A stretch of DNA of 64,000 bases from Phytophthora colocasiae (lineage: Eukaryota > Oomycota > Peronosporomycetes > Peronosporales > Peronosporaceae). The notes under the pieces were generated by a model. It was not told the origin of the DNA. It saw only the letters and a list, made by a program, of their open reading frames with translations, and did no database searches. Where the stretch lies: positions 868,001 through 932,000 of the forward strand of contig JAGKQI010000104.1 of the NCBI GenBank assembly GCA_018806915.1, given 5' to 3'. A program made the translations under genes and the position numbers. Positions 49,601-60,500 of this stretch are shown piece after piece; position 1 is the stretch's first letter; the number at the start of each line of letters is the position of its first letter.

Positions 49601-50368
49601 GGAGATTTCATGGATGAGAACGAGGGCGAATACGACGTCAAGTCGCACTTGTCGAGTTATCGAGGCCCGCTGTCTTCTGGAGCTCGAGAAAGCGCTCAAT
49701 ACAGTCGAGCATCAACTGTCACTAAGAAGCGCAACTGGGTACAACGTAAAGCTCGAATAGTCAAACATGCGTGCTCTGCTGTGAATACTTTCTTCCTAGG
49801 AAGTCTCAAGACTGCAGCGCAACAAGTGAGCACTTACGGAGCAGAAGCCGATGGAGGGAATGAAGCAACGATCGAAAGTCTGTATGCTGGAGACGATAGC
49901 GAAACTTTCTTTCAGGAACGATTCATGAACGGCGCCTTGTTCCCTTCGTACGTGGCGGACGACCTGTTGATCCAGAGCTTCTTTAATCCGTCACTCAACA
50001 TGTTCATCCGGAAGATTCTTGACGGCAAAAGCTGCTTCGTTCTCTACGACATTCCAAGAGAGTTACGGAAGCACAAACTACTGTATGGAGAGCTATTCGA
50101 CTATATGACGTCTGGGGTGGCGCACACGTTGCCTATCGGGTTGCTTCGTGCCAAGGGAGGCCCTGGAGGTGCTCCATACCCCTATGTTTACACTTGCCCG
50201 TCTTCTGATACCATTGTGTACCCTGGAGACAAAGTGTTCGTCTTGATTAACGTCATGGCGTTAAATCGTCTAGCGAACAAGCTACAGCGAAGATTCCGGA
50301 GCCGTTCGAAGCCATCAATGACCCTAGCTGATCTCGTAGAAACTATCTCACGACCGTCACAATTGTAG
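46668..50368 (+). CDS. BK/Slo-type potassium channel with two RCK domains
   Basis: Four exons: 46668-46901, 46961-47009, 47078-47189 and 47254-50368 (3510 nt, 1169 aa). The N-terminal exons code S0-S2-like hydrophobic segments. S3-S4 follow (LFDLLSLVAHF; SWLDFGFIRSYVGYVVVDHL), then S5, a pore turret and the filter MFVTVSTVGYGDFSP, and S6 (LTVCVIIVFGIYTF). The large cytosolic part has RCK1 (NTVHVIVTGNPSVAQTKDFI) and RCK2 (GGHIVVCSNIGSESGGQ, VVIVDAGTFDSV), which form the Ca2+-sensing gating ring in BK channels. The S4-like segment keeps only one of the regularly spaced arginines, so voltage sensing may be weak. Length is normal for BK. It is convergent with the polycystin gene (113 bp between stops). 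Confidence 0.87.
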
Positions 50369-50481
50369 GACATGATGACACGTTTTCTACAGATAAAATG
50401 TAGTTTGGCGTATATTCACAGCTCACAGTTACCTACATGCACTTACAGCACAATGCGAAATCTTTCCCACTACTCCTCAAC

Positions 50482-52647
50482 TCATTGCGGCGTATTCACA
50501 GCCAATTTCTCGAGAAGTAGATCCAATTTCTGTTCGAGAGTGCCCATCCGGTTGATCAGTTGAGTAACTTGAGGGTCCTGTTCTTCTTTCTGCGTTGGGG
50601 AGCTGACATGATCACTGGAAATTCCTCCTCCAGGGCTTTGAACAGGTCGAATGCTCTCCAGCTTAATTTTGTCGTCAGAAGGAACGATCTGTTCCAGTAG
50701 ATCATGTTTCGACTGGTGTTGCTCCTCCTGTGCGAGGTGTTCGATAGTCGCTTTGCACTCCTCCATTGTAGCTTCAGGGAACATTTTCTTCATTATCGAA
50801 GGGGTAAGAAGCGTTTGGAGAGACCAGTCGAACGCCGGATCGCTGCTTCGGATTGTTTCCAGTCTGGCTCGTAGCGTATCGTGAAGCACAAGAGGTCGGA
50901 TCCGTCCCCAAAAGACAATGTAGTGTCTACGGTTCTCTGCACGGCACCATGGGAACCACAAGAGGTCATTCGCTCTTCCTAGTAACTCTCGGCAGACGTT
51001 GGTAGCTACACGACGGAAGACCCAGCACTTGTTTTTGTCTTTCTTGGTTTTCTCCTCCTGATAAGCGTCGACTACAATTGCTAGGACGATATTCAACAGT
51101 ACGAACGTCTCCATGGCCATATACGCCCAGTAGTATACTACCGAGTAGTCAATGTCCTTAATGCTGTCGAAGTCGAAGTCTCCGTAAATCATATTCACAC
51201 AAGACTTCATGGAATTGAAGAAAGACGAAAAATCCTGCACTCGATCCCCGAAAAGCACCGTTCCCGCTGCAGCAAAAGCCACGAAAACGACTGCGAAGAT
51301 CAGTGAAAAGGTCCAAAAGGAACGCACAGCACTTGCCATTGTCCGAGTGAGAATACTCAGCCCAACGTGGTCCCGAAACGTGTTGAGGATTCGAAGTCCT
51401 AGCACCAAGACCGCCGCAGTGGCAAATAGCCGCAGTAGAACCGTCAAATTGGCAATTATCGTGAACGAATTGGTCACCGAGTGGAGATTCTCCTTTGCTT
51501 CTTCATCTGCTTGATCTCCCTCTCCAAGCTTCAGTAGTTTACGCTTGAAGTCCGAGTTCATCGTGACTGCTTGAGTGATTAACACGGTGATGTAGAACAG
51601 ATACACGATGGGACCTCGAAAGAAATCGATAGCGAACCAACCGTCAGGGAACGCCCACATCCCAATAGCTTTCATGGTTTTCTTTGCAAGTCTCCGCCAT
51701 TGTTGTAGAGTTCCTAAATGGTGCTTCTTCTCGTACGTTCTACCGTACGCAATGATAGCAGGAACAAGGAGCCACGGCGAAAACCATAAAGCAACTAGGA
51801 TATCCAGAACAATAGGCGTCACGGACGGGTAATGGTCTAGTAGCGTCGATGTCGTTGAAGAGCTAGGCTCGACGTATCCACCGTCATTGAAATCCAGCTG
51901 GAATTTGGTCACTGCGTAGCCTGGAAGCTGTCCGTTAAGGGTGATGACTGTGATCAGGAGTTGTTGTGTTGAAGAATTGAGCCATGATCCACTGTCTTTC
52001 TTCTCGGTTAATAAAGATGTTGCAGAGGAAGCGTTCGTGTCGAAACTAATGAGGAAATCGTCTGTTGAAGTGCTGGAAGAATCGTAGCAACTCGAGTATA
52101 ATTCAACGAGGAAGTCGGGTGTATCACACTCTCCTTGTTTCATGTTGGTCACTTCAAAGTGAATAGCTCCCAACACTTTGTTGAATGTGGAAATTCTCCC
52201 TTTAAGCTCTTCCGGTAATGAATCTCCGTTGTAGTCGGTGGTAACGAAGACTTGAGGGATGAAGGTACTATTGAGCCACTCGAAGATATCGGGAATAGTT
52301 TCGATGTTGTAGAATTTCACAGGCGAATCATTCGTGATGGTGTCGTCTCCGGACGTCGCAAGAGCTGAAGAAACCCCGTAGTGTTGATAGTACATGCTGG
52401 TGGTTGGGATGTGGAGGAACATGGCAGCAATGAAGATACAGAAGGAAATTAAGGCGAGGTTGATCTTCTTCAGGTCGGTCGAGTGCTTTTTGTCATGCCA
52501 CAACACATCAAGTGCCATTCCGACGGAGATACTAGGATCTGGTGGTTCAGCCACTTCAGTGTCACTCTCATATCCTCCTCCCATTCGCTCACCCGTCTCA
52601 CACGGGTCAGGTGATAGGATGAGGTACATTTCTCCTGCCAACACCAT
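50482..52647 (-). CDS. Polycystin-2/TRPP-type cation channel
   Basis: 721 aa, single exon, first ATG. The protein has a cytosolic head, S1 at about 65-82 (LALISFCIFIAAMFLHI), and a 200-residue extracellular domain with several N-glycosylation sites and paired cysteines (the polycystin/TOP domain, about 90-290). A six-helix core then begins near 290 (VTPIVLDILVALWFSPWLL). The pore reads SSFFNSMKSCVNMIYGDFDF, where the GDFDF segment corresponds to the G-D-x-x-F filter of PKD2 proteins, followed by S6 (TFVLLNIVLAIVVDAYQ). The C-terminus ends in a short coiled coil (MGTLEQKLDLLLEKL), as needed for oligomers. PKD2 channels are Ca2+-permeable and often ciliary. The gene is convergent with the BK-type channel and divergent from the secreted-protein gene. 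Confidence 0.87.
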   Translation of the reverse strand: MVLAGEMYLILSPDPCETGERMGGGYESDTEVAEPPDPSISVGMALDVLWHDKKHSTDLKKINLALISFCIFIAAMFLHIPTTSMYYQHYGVSSALATSGDDTITNDSPVKFYNIETIPDIFEWLNSTFIPQVFVTTDYNGDSLPEELKGRISTFNKVLGAIHFEVTNMKQGECDTPDFLVELYSSCYDSSSTSTDDFLISFDTNASSATSLLTEKKDSGSWLNSSTQQLLITVITLNGQLPGYAVTKFQLDFNDGGYVEPSSSTTSTLLDHYPSVTPIVLDILVALWFSPWLLVPAIIAYGRTYEKKHHLGTLQQWRRLAKKTMKAIGMWAFPDGWFAIDFFRGPIVYLFYITVLITQAVTMNSDFKRKLLKLGEGDQADEEAKENLHSVTNSFTIIANLTVLLRLFATAAVLVLGLRILNTFRDHVGLSILTRTMASAVRSFWTFSLIFAVVFVAFAAAGTVLFGDRVQDFSSFFNSMKSCVNMIYGDFDFDSIKDIDYSVVYYWAYMAMETFVLLNIVLAIVVDAYQEEKTKKDKNKCWVFRRVATNVCRELLGRANDLLWFPWCRAENRRHYIVFWGRIRPLVLHDTLRARLETIRSSDPAFDWSLQTLLTPSIMKKMFPEATMEECKATIEHLAQEEQHQSKHDLLEQIVPSDDKIKLESIRPVQSPGGGISSDHVSSPTQKEEQDPQVTQLINRMGTLEQKLDLLLEKLAVNTPQ

Positions 52648-53289
52648 GGCTAGTGAATGAAGGAAGACTTGAGGGTTGGATGTTCACTTGGGGAATGACG
52701 AGCTCTTCCATCAATGTCAAGACGGTCTTCCTGACTGTAACTGGAACGAACCCTTGTAGTGAAGTTATTGCTGCGTTCGAATTCGCTCAAGTGTGAGCAG
52801 CGGATAATATATCAGCAGACTTGGGTCCGTTGACTCAACCGTCGAGGCTCACTCTAGTACCAAGCAGCTTTGCATGCAGACGGCTGCTTATCATTCCCTG
52901 TCTTGCTATAGAGTATGGATCCACTTCCTGGCAGAGCCAAATTACAGCAGTCCACTGGACAGTGGTGTCCGGAAGGTTGTAAGAGAGGGCTGCATAATGC
53001 ACAGACTACAAAGCATTACTAGTGGCATCTTGCCATTGTTGTCAATTGGAAACGAATGTTTCTTAAGTTGTCCGTATGCCTTGTCCACATTTTAATCTCC
53101 ATTTTAATCTTGATCGGATCGCTATCATTTCACAGGGATTTGCCTGTATTCAACCGGCTTTTGCTTCAGATTCGAAAGAGATTCAAACGAACGAGAGTTT
53201 CTAGTAGACCCCTACAACAGCTCGCGTTGACTATCCCTTGAGCTGGTCGTCAAACGTTCATTAATCATTTTTTGGTGTGGCTAAACGAA
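52648..53289. other. Divergent promoter region (642 bp)
   Basis: This separates the polycystin ATG (minus) from the ATG of the secreted-protein gene (plus). On the minus strand CTTCATTCACT, 10-20 bp before the polycystin ATG, resembles an oomycete initiator. A 61-codon frame at 53056-53241 starts with a hydrophobic stretch but is too short to support as a gene. Confidence 0.45.
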
Positions 53290-55017
53290 ATGGTTCGGAT
53301 ACTTTGTATTCTACTGCTAACTTTTGTCGTATCCGTTAAAGTAAACGCCTCTGACGACGAAGTACCATCAGTGCTAACCCCAGCATCCTCCTCTTCGATA
53401 ATACTAACGGACTATGATGACGATCCACAAGATAGCGACGACGATGACGACTCTGACGACTCTGACGACTCTGAAGACGAAGGTGCTTCATCCAGTTCAG
53501 TACCTTGGGAGCTGAGTCTATCAGCTAATATCAGCACATTAAAGTCCACGTACATTAACTGGGTCGGTCCCGCATCAGCTGGGCTCGACACGGCCTGTTA
53601 TCGAGAAACTCACATTGCTAAAGTCTGTCCTCTCGGCTTCGACTACAAACTCGGCACGTGCTGGGCCGAATGTCCACTCGACTACCCCGTTGAGTGTGGC
53701 ATGCAGTGTATCCGACAAAATGACGACTGCACATTGGAGATGTTGTCCAAAGTGTCATCTATAGCTCAATCTGCGCTTTCACTTGCTACGTTTGGAGCTT
53801 ACGGAGCGTTCTCGAAAATGGCAAAAGGAGTTCAGATAGCATTTCGATGTGGAAAAGAGGTGGCCAATTTGGTGAAAGCCATGTCCAAGTACGTGAGAAC
53901 TGTCCAAGTTTCCGATCCTCAAACCACAACGGACCAACTCATGACCAAGCTGTATCAAACGGATAATGTGGTTTTCGACTTGCCAATCACTATCATGTCG
54001 TGTCTTGGGATCAAAGTATCAGCGGAGATGAAGTTTGCAGATCGAGTCACCAATACGATTGAGCTGTTCGTAAAGGAAATTGCGACCAATAAGGAAGCTA
54101 TCCTGGCCAGTTGGACTGCTTTCACGACTTTCATGAAGAATATCGCACTGGATGAATCGCTGGATAATCTCAATGAGATGGATATTTCGTCTTTGCAGTC
54201 AGCATTGGAGTCCAATTCGACTTGTGGAGAAGACATGAAGCGTTTGATTGATCGCGTGTGGTGGACGGTGGCATATCTACGAAACGAAAACCCCAGAATC
54301 TCGGAAGACGAAATTCGCGTGATTTTGAGCAAGTCGAATCTGATGCACCACGAGATCCCTATAGTCACCAACAACTGCATGGAGCAATTGATCAACGAGT
54401 CCAATGAAGCTACTGCGTATACAACACGCAATACGCTACGAAAAATCTTTGGAGGGATCGTAGACGACCTGATCGCCTCTGGAACCAGTGAGAATGGCAC
54501 ATACCTAACTGCTGAAGAGTATTCCTACAAGATCACCGACAAAGTCTTCATGCTAGCAGCAGTTTGGGACCCTACGAACGTCGCTACTGTGGTGTCGGAG
54601 TTCTTCCAGACTATATGTGGTCCAACTGAATTCATCGGTGAAGTCGATGATGGCTCAGCTGCAGATGCATTGGGGCTTACAACCGTGGGGAAAGCTTTCA
54701 ACAACAGTGCTGGAACTTGGACCAAGAAAGGGGGCGGTGCAGTCACAATTATCTTCAACAGTCAAGATACAGAAGATGTGACTGTGAATATCATGTCAGG
54801 AGGAGATCGAATCGACCAGGTCAAGGTCAAATCCGGTTCCAATATCACTTGGGTCTCCAATATTACAGCGTTAGGAGGAAGAACACTGTACTTGGATCGG
54901 TGGCGAGCTGGATTCCTAGGAATTCCTGGTACTGGGGGTGGATCTCTGCTGCTTTGGATACCGAGATCCACTCAAGGTGGAAGGTTAGTACTCAATTCCA
55001 AGCTAAATGTTAGTTAA
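53290..55017 (+). CDS. Large secreted protein of an oomycete family, unknown function
   Basis: 575 aa from the ATG at 53290, chosen because MVRILCILLLTFVVSVKVNA is a good signal peptide; the frame extends six codons upstream without an ATG. Residues 40-70 are an Asp/Ser-rich acidic tract. Residues about 105-145 form a cysteine-rich module (CPLGFDYKLGTCWAECPLDY, then CGMQCIRQNDDC). The rest is helical up to about 470, followed by a beta-rich end with N-x-T/S sites. The module and layout resemble secreted proteins found in multiple copies in Phytophthora, none with known activity. No RxLR, crinkler or elicitin signature is present. The stop is only 59 bp before the next ATG. Confidence 0.7.
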   Translation: MVRILCILLLTFVVSVKVNASDDEVPSVLTPASSSSIILTDYDDDPQDSDDDDDSDDSDDSEDEGASSSSVPWELSLSANISTLKSTYINWVGPASAGLDTACYRETHIAKVCPLGFDYKLGTCWAECPLDYPVECGMQCIRQNDDCTLEMLSKVSSIAQSALSLATFGAYGAFSKMAKGVQIAFRCGKEVANLVKAMSKYVRTVQVSDPQTTTDQLMTKLYQTDNVVFDLPITIMSCLGIKVSAEMKFADRVTNTIELFVKEIATNKEAILASWTAFTTFMKNIALDESLDNLNEMDISSLQSALESNSTCGEDMKRLIDRVWWTVAYLRNENPRISEDEIRVILSKSNLMHHEIPIVTNNCMEQLINESNEATAYTTRNTLRKIFGGIVDDLIASGTSENGTYLTAEEYSYKITDKVFMLAAVWDPTNVATVVSEFFQTICGPTEFIGEVDDGSAADALGLTTVGKAFNNSAGTWTKKGGGAVTIIFNSQDTEDVTVNIMSGGDRIDQVKVKSGSNITWVSNITALGGRTLYLDRWRAGFLGIPGTGGGSLLLWIPRSTQGGRLVLNSKLNVS

Positions 55018-55076
55018 ATGTATTGTGTTCAAGACAGTTTTCTATCTTTACTATTGTTTAGAAACCCCTTTAGAGG

Positions 55077-57506
55077 ATGGTCGGGAAGCGCATGCCTCTG
55101 GCTTTAACCTCTACCATCCCTTGTGATGATATTCCATTGGTATCTCCCCAACGAAATCCCCCTATTGTGTTACAAGAGGAAGGGGCTGTAGGAGCAACTC
55201 CATGGTATAAACCTCCGGCTCGACGGTTGCAAGACGCACTTCAAGAATGCGCAAAACTGGATCAGGAGCTGAAAGTTCTCGAGACTTCAGGTCACACTCG
55301 AGTTGGAGCTTTTGCTAAACCTTTGGCAACAAAACCGAAAGTTAAAGCTGCGTCGAAAAACACGATGACTCTTACCCCCGAAGGTCGAGAAGAGTTGAAG
55401 GATTCGTTCCAAGATGAAGATTCCTCCTCTGATCCTTTTATCAATCAGCTCTACGATGCTCAAGGTCGAACTTTATGCGAACAATTACTACGCTGTCGGA
55501 TGCGAGTGCTTGCACTGGTGAAACTCGTACACGGACAACACGGCGTCGATAAGGCCCACGCGGAACTGGAACTGGGTGAGGCGTATGCAAGAATGAATTT
55601 GTGGAAGCAGGCGGAAATTCATGCATCTTGTGCTGCCAATTTGCTTCGTGAACTTGAAACAGAAGCTCAAATGGAGAATTTGACGAGCACTAAAAGGCAG
55701 AAAGACAACGGGAAGCTGCTGCAAGTAGTCCTCGAGTTCAGCTACGAAGCCCAATGTGACGAATCCTCTCGAGGTCGAGTAGTATTAGAGGAACTTGTAG
55801 CGTACTTGGATAACCACCCAGACGCTGCGAAACGTAACCAGCTTTTAGCTGCCGCGTTCAGTCGAGAAAGTCTGGGAAAAGCGTTTGGAACTGAGTCAAC
55901 ATTGCATTGGCAGCAAATGCTACTGCGTCTTGAAGAGATCAGCGAAGATTTACACCAACACTTGATGTTCGTGTCTGCTCGATTGCCTCCAGGTGTAGCG
56001 CAGATGCTTAACGCGTTGTTTGTATCTCTGGATACGGCTGAAGACGGAATTGCGCCATTTCACACGTTTTTCGATCGCCTTCAGATTGCAAATGCCGACT
56101 TCAGCACTCGAAAATCCTCCGCTGCTTCGTATATCCAGACACTATGCACCACATTGCAGCGTGTTCTTAATCGAGTGAGCTACCATTCCCTCTCGTGGAC
56201 GGAAGTGTTGACTCTTGGAGCGAATAGCAGCATCCGACTTCCATCCAGTGATGAAGCTCCCAACGACAGTCCACCAGCTCTGCTAGCACGAGTCAAATTG
56301 CTGTTAAGTCGTGTTTATCTCCGTCGTGGACAACTTGAAGAAGCTGTGCGCTATGTCCAAGCTGCACTTGTGTGTCGAGAGAAAATTGACACTGAAAGTA
56401 ACGATCTTGTGCAGTTTTATCTCGTAGCTGCTGAAACTCAAGCCAGACGTGGACGTCAACTTCGTGTTTTGGGACAGCAGGCACGTCGAGAACGAGCTGA
56501 AAAGTGGCTACAGACGACTGAAGGTTCTCGGCATCTTCGATCGCGAGCACTGGAAGAGGTGGAGCTGGCGAGTGGTAGTGGAAACCCGTTATTGTCGAAG
56601 AAAGAGGCTGAAGCTCGAGCTCGAACAGTGTTGATCCAAGAACTTACGATCTCAGCTCCTCCTTCAACTCTCAGTACCAACCGTCCAGGCGTTGACCACG
56701 AAATCTTCGCTCGTTCGTTAATGGAGGAGGCTCTGGAGAACTGCAACAAAGCCTGGGAACTCCAAGAGCGCCATTTCGGTCGAGATCATATTTCCACTGC
56801 TGCTGTTCATGTGACTCTTGCACAGGTTCATCTGCTTCAAAGTAATGAGGATGGGAAAGCCGAGGAGACCATCGAGGCCTTACGCTGCTTTAATGCAGCG
56901 ATCAACATCTTCGAGAACGCTTGTAGTGGAATTGTACCGGCTTCCGCTTTCCTTCGTCTTGAGCTTGCCAAGTTGTACCAACTAGACCGCACGAACCTGG
57001 ATAAATCACGCTCCGAGTACGAACTTGTCGGTCGCTTCTTCGCCACTTTTTCCACCGAGTTCCAGGGCTCTGAAAGTACGAAACGCGAATGCTCCACTTT
57101 GGCTTTGGATGCTTTCCGTCAATGGCTTTCACTCTCTCGTAACGACAGCTCCGTTTCCCTTGATGACCAGAGACTTGTTCTGGAGGAAATGCACAATGTT
57201 AGTGTCAACGGGTACGGCGAATTCTCCATTGAAACTTGCGAAAGCTCTGCAGAACTTGCACGTATGTTGCATCGAATTGCTACATCTAGGGAAGCCAGGC
57301 GAGAACCTCAGAGTGAGATCCAAGAGAAACTACGCACCGCTACAAAATTGCTGAGGTCTGCGAGTTACATCGCCGAGGGTTTGTTAGGCGCCAACGATCG
57401 ACGTTCGCGAAAGATTCGCAAAGACGCCAACGACATTGAGACTCAGTTGCGATCAACGCTAGCTGACGGACAGGACGATGGCGGACACGAGTGGCTCACC
57501 ATCTAG
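55077..57506 (+). CDS. TPR-repeat protein
   Basis: 809 aa, single exon, first ATG. The first 110 residues are disordered with a conserved-looking P-W-Y-K-P-P-A-R-R segment. From about 120 the protein is helical and contains recognisable tetratricopeptide units: HAELELGEAYARMNLWKQAE near 165, LARVKLLLSRVYLRRGQLEE near 405, and AAVHVTLAQVHLLQSNEDGK near 580. A final helical bundle carries FSIETCESSAELARMLHRIA. TPRs act as protein-binding scaffolds. The arrangement recalls TTC23-like ciliary proteins, but the match is not specific. It is convergent with the axonemal dynein gene (46 bp between stops). Confidence 0.65.
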   Translation: MVGKRMPLALTSTIPCDDIPLVSPQRNPPIVLQEEGAVGATPWYKPPARRLQDALQECAKLDQELKVLETSGHTRVGAFAKPLATKPKVKAASKNTMTLTPEGREELKDSFQDEDSSSDPFINQLYDAQGRTLCEQLLRCRMRVLALVKLVHGQHGVDKAHAELELGEAYARMNLWKQAEIHASCAANLLRELETEAQMENLTSTKRQKDNGKLLQVVLEFSYEAQCDESSRGRVVLEELVAYLDNHPDAAKRNQLLAAAFSRESLGKAFGTESTLHWQQMLLRLEEISEDLHQHLMFVSARLPPGVAQMLNALFVSLDTAEDGIAPFHTFFDRLQIANADFSTRKSSAASYIQTLCTTLQRVLNRVSYHSLSWTEVLTLGANSSIRLPSSDEAPNDSPPALLARVKLLLSRVYLRRGQLEEAVRYVQAALVCREKIDTESNDLVQFYLVAAETQARRGRQLRVLGQQARRERAEKWLQTTEGSRHLRSRALEEVELASGSGNPLLSKKEAEARARTVLIQELTISAPPSTLSTNRPGVDHEIFARSLMEEALENCNKAWELQERHFGRDHISTAAVHVTLAQVHLLQSNEDGKAEETIEALRCFNAAINIFENACSGIVPASAFLRLELAKLYQLDRTNLDKSRSEYELVGRFFATFSTEFQGSESTKRECSTLALDAFRQWLSLSRNDSSVSLDDQRLVLEEMHNVSVNGYGEFSIETCESSAELARMLHRIATSREARREPQSEIQEKLRTATKLLRSASYIAEGLLGANDRRSRKIRKDANDIETQLRSTLADGQDDGGHEWLTI

Positions 57507-57552
57507 ACAAAGAGTTAATGAAAAATAGCAAATACATTTCATACCTGGTGGT

Positions 57553-60500
57553 TTAAGTGCTGAGTGAAAGCAAGAGCGCTGTACCACGCCGTGTCCAGAG
57601 ATCAGGAGTTTTTCCAGGCCCTACCTTCAGATCCACAGCAATCATGAACGACGGGCGTTCACGCGTTCCAGTTCGCAATGGGTACATGTACAAGGGGCAG
57701 CTGTACAGACCTTTAGCGGATTTCTTCTTGGCTTCGACAGGGCGAAAGTGCAGGATTGGCATTCCACAGTTTAGCTCCATCGGATGTGGTTCTGTAAGAC
57801 AATCATGGTCGAAGTCCCAGCGAGCTCCTTCGAGAATAAGTCCTTTGATGTACGCCCCGTCCTTGGGACCCGTCGGCAGCGCGTTCTCGCCTTGATTCAG
57901 CACGATGAACTCCCAATTCAGTGAATCAATCGCCAGTCCGTTCTTACGAGCTGCGGTCTGGAGAAGAGCAGTGAGGAAACCGGTCGGGTAAGTGAATCCT
58001 GTTAGCCAGAAGACGGCTGGCTGAGCTTGATTCGCCCATCGATCCATTTGTTCACAGCGGAGCTTGAGGTCCTGCGTCCATGGGCCTAACGGCTTGAGGG
58101 ACGGGTAGCAGAAGCTCCAAGCTTTCGGCACTGCTCCAATCAATAGCGCATTGTACACAGCTTCGAGCTCTGGCGTGATCACCACAGAGCCCTGAATACC
58201 TTTCTCCAGTGCTCTAGCGGACGAGTTGATAGTAGCCAGCAGCTTGTTGTATCGCTCCAATTCCTGCATGAGGACGGTCTTAAGCGCATCCGGATCACTC
58301 CTCGCGCTAAGACCTGCCTTGATATTTGACAGATCGAACACGTCAGGTACAGTCTCTCTTAGGCTCTGAAGCAGTCCCAGCACCGTCTCGTCGTTGCCAC
58401 TTCCTCCTTCCGCGACATCAAGCGCCTGTAGTGACAAGATTGTGGCCAGCAACTCGCGTCCATCGTCGATCTGGGATGCGATTTGAGCGTTTGGATGCTG
58501 TCCAAAGGCAGCAGGTGGGTCATCTAAAGGTAATTGCCGGATGTACTCGGTGTATGAAGACAGTTCACCGTCGTCTGGGACGAAATAGTACTCGGAGTCG
58601 GACAGCAGCATGTTATCCACTGTGAGAACATTTTCCGAGAAGAACTGCGAGATATACACGAGCATGAGACGTCGATCCCAGTCGTCTGTTACTCGACCGC
58701 CGTAGTTCGCCTGAGCGATGAGATACTTGAGCGCATCCCACGGCGTATCCTCGTATTCGTCCAGATAAATGGCTAGTACGTCTTCACTGATGGCGAAGTC
58801 GGACTCGTTGAAGTCGTACGGGATATTCCAGCCCAGATTGTTAAACTTACGTCTCTCAAGTAGAAGTGAGTGGAACCAACACAGACAGAACAGCAGCCGC
58901 TTGTACTTCTTCACTTGCCGACAGCGATTGAACTTTTCAGGAGTGATGGTGTTGTACAGGCGGATTAAGTTCGCCTTCAGGCCACGCGGTGGCTCGGTCG
59001 TCATCTTGATACCGCGCTGTAGAATCGCAATGGGAAACTTCGGGTTGGGACTGCTTGTAAGCCACAGTCGGAACTGCGGATTGATGGGGCCTGAAGGATG
59101 TGGGGCTGCCGCACAGAAGTTGTCGATGAGCTTCTCTAACGTCGGTGCCCAGCTCAGCATCAAGTGGCAATTAGCAAGGAAAACCCAGTTACCAGCGTCC
59201 AATCCGCGAGAAAGCATGGCCTCAGCCACACTGGCCTGCCCTTGTCCAAGCGCGCAGTTCTCCACGGTCTTGTGCAGCGATTCTGCGAGAGCGATGAGAG
59301 AATTGGTCGGGTCCACACCGGGGGAGAGCACAAAGATCAGCGGCGTCTTATAGTTTGACGTCTCATAGATGGCCTTGAGATCAAATGGGGGTGGGTCTAC
59401 AAACTGAGCTCCAAGATGTGTAGCCGTGAACCGCGCAGCCTGAATACTAAGACGATCCGGTCGGATGCAGCGCAGTAATAACATTCGCTGTAATTCGTTG
59501 CATTTCCCCTCCCAATCCCCCGGCAGAGCCTCAATTTCAGGCGTGCTACTCTGGTACCATGACTTCCACGCCTTCAAAGTCTGTTCGAAAGAGCTGATGA
59601 TACCATGGAAAGCAGCGAGTTTGTTCAGCTCCACAATGCTCGCCCACGCGCCATCAGAAAGAAACTCATTCGCAACGTTGGTAACTTTCTCCTCTTGTGC
59701 CAGAACATTGCCACCTTTTAGCAAGAAGTCGTACTCGTCGTGAGGAAGTTTATTGACGCTCTGAAGGACTCGAGCGCACATCTGCAGCGAGAAGAGGAGC
59801 TTGTGGCGCTCAAACAGACCACGGCACGCGTAGGCGTAGACAGCATACGTGTGGTAGTCGTTGATAGCGTTAATTCGCTCTGTAAGCTCTTCACTTAGAG
59901 CTCCCTGGTTCTTCAGACTTCGACTTTTCACAATCGAGTCCTGAAACAGAGCCACATAAGCGTCAAGTGAAAACTGGTACATCGGATCGACGCTAGTCAT
60001 GTCATTCAGCACGAAGTACAGCGTTGATGAACGCAGAGCTACACGCGCATAGCCCATTCGAGCTGCGTCAATCTTCTTCTCTGTCTCTTCACTGATAACC
60101 AACTGCATGGAGACTTCTTCTGACGTTGTCTTGGACGCATTCAGTGTTGTCACCAGTTGTTCATCGTCCAGTAGTGAGCCCTTCGCCGCTGAAAGCAGAC
60201 GCAGGATCTCGTTCTCAAGGTCGATTAGTTTTTTCTTCGCTGCAGCCACACGCATTACAAGGTCGGACTTTTGTTCCTCCAGTGCTGGTTCTTCAAGCTG
60301 CACCGCGATACCAAGTAGCTGAGCCTCAAGCCCCTGTTCCTTTACCACAAAGTTCACAATAGTCGTCTTCGTGGATACCTCCGGTGTGTAATGAGGGTTG
60401 TGCAGCTTCGTCGTCAGGTAAAAGCGAAACTCTCGATTGTAGTCGAGCTCCTTATCGCCGAGACGAAGCACCTCGCGGTTCCCAACCTTGATGATACTCT

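Noticed and set aside
53056..53241. 61-codon frame with a hydrophobic start, as a small secreted protein
   Set aside because: It is too short, has no motif after the hydrophobic segment, and lies in a promoter region. It would need transcript evidence.
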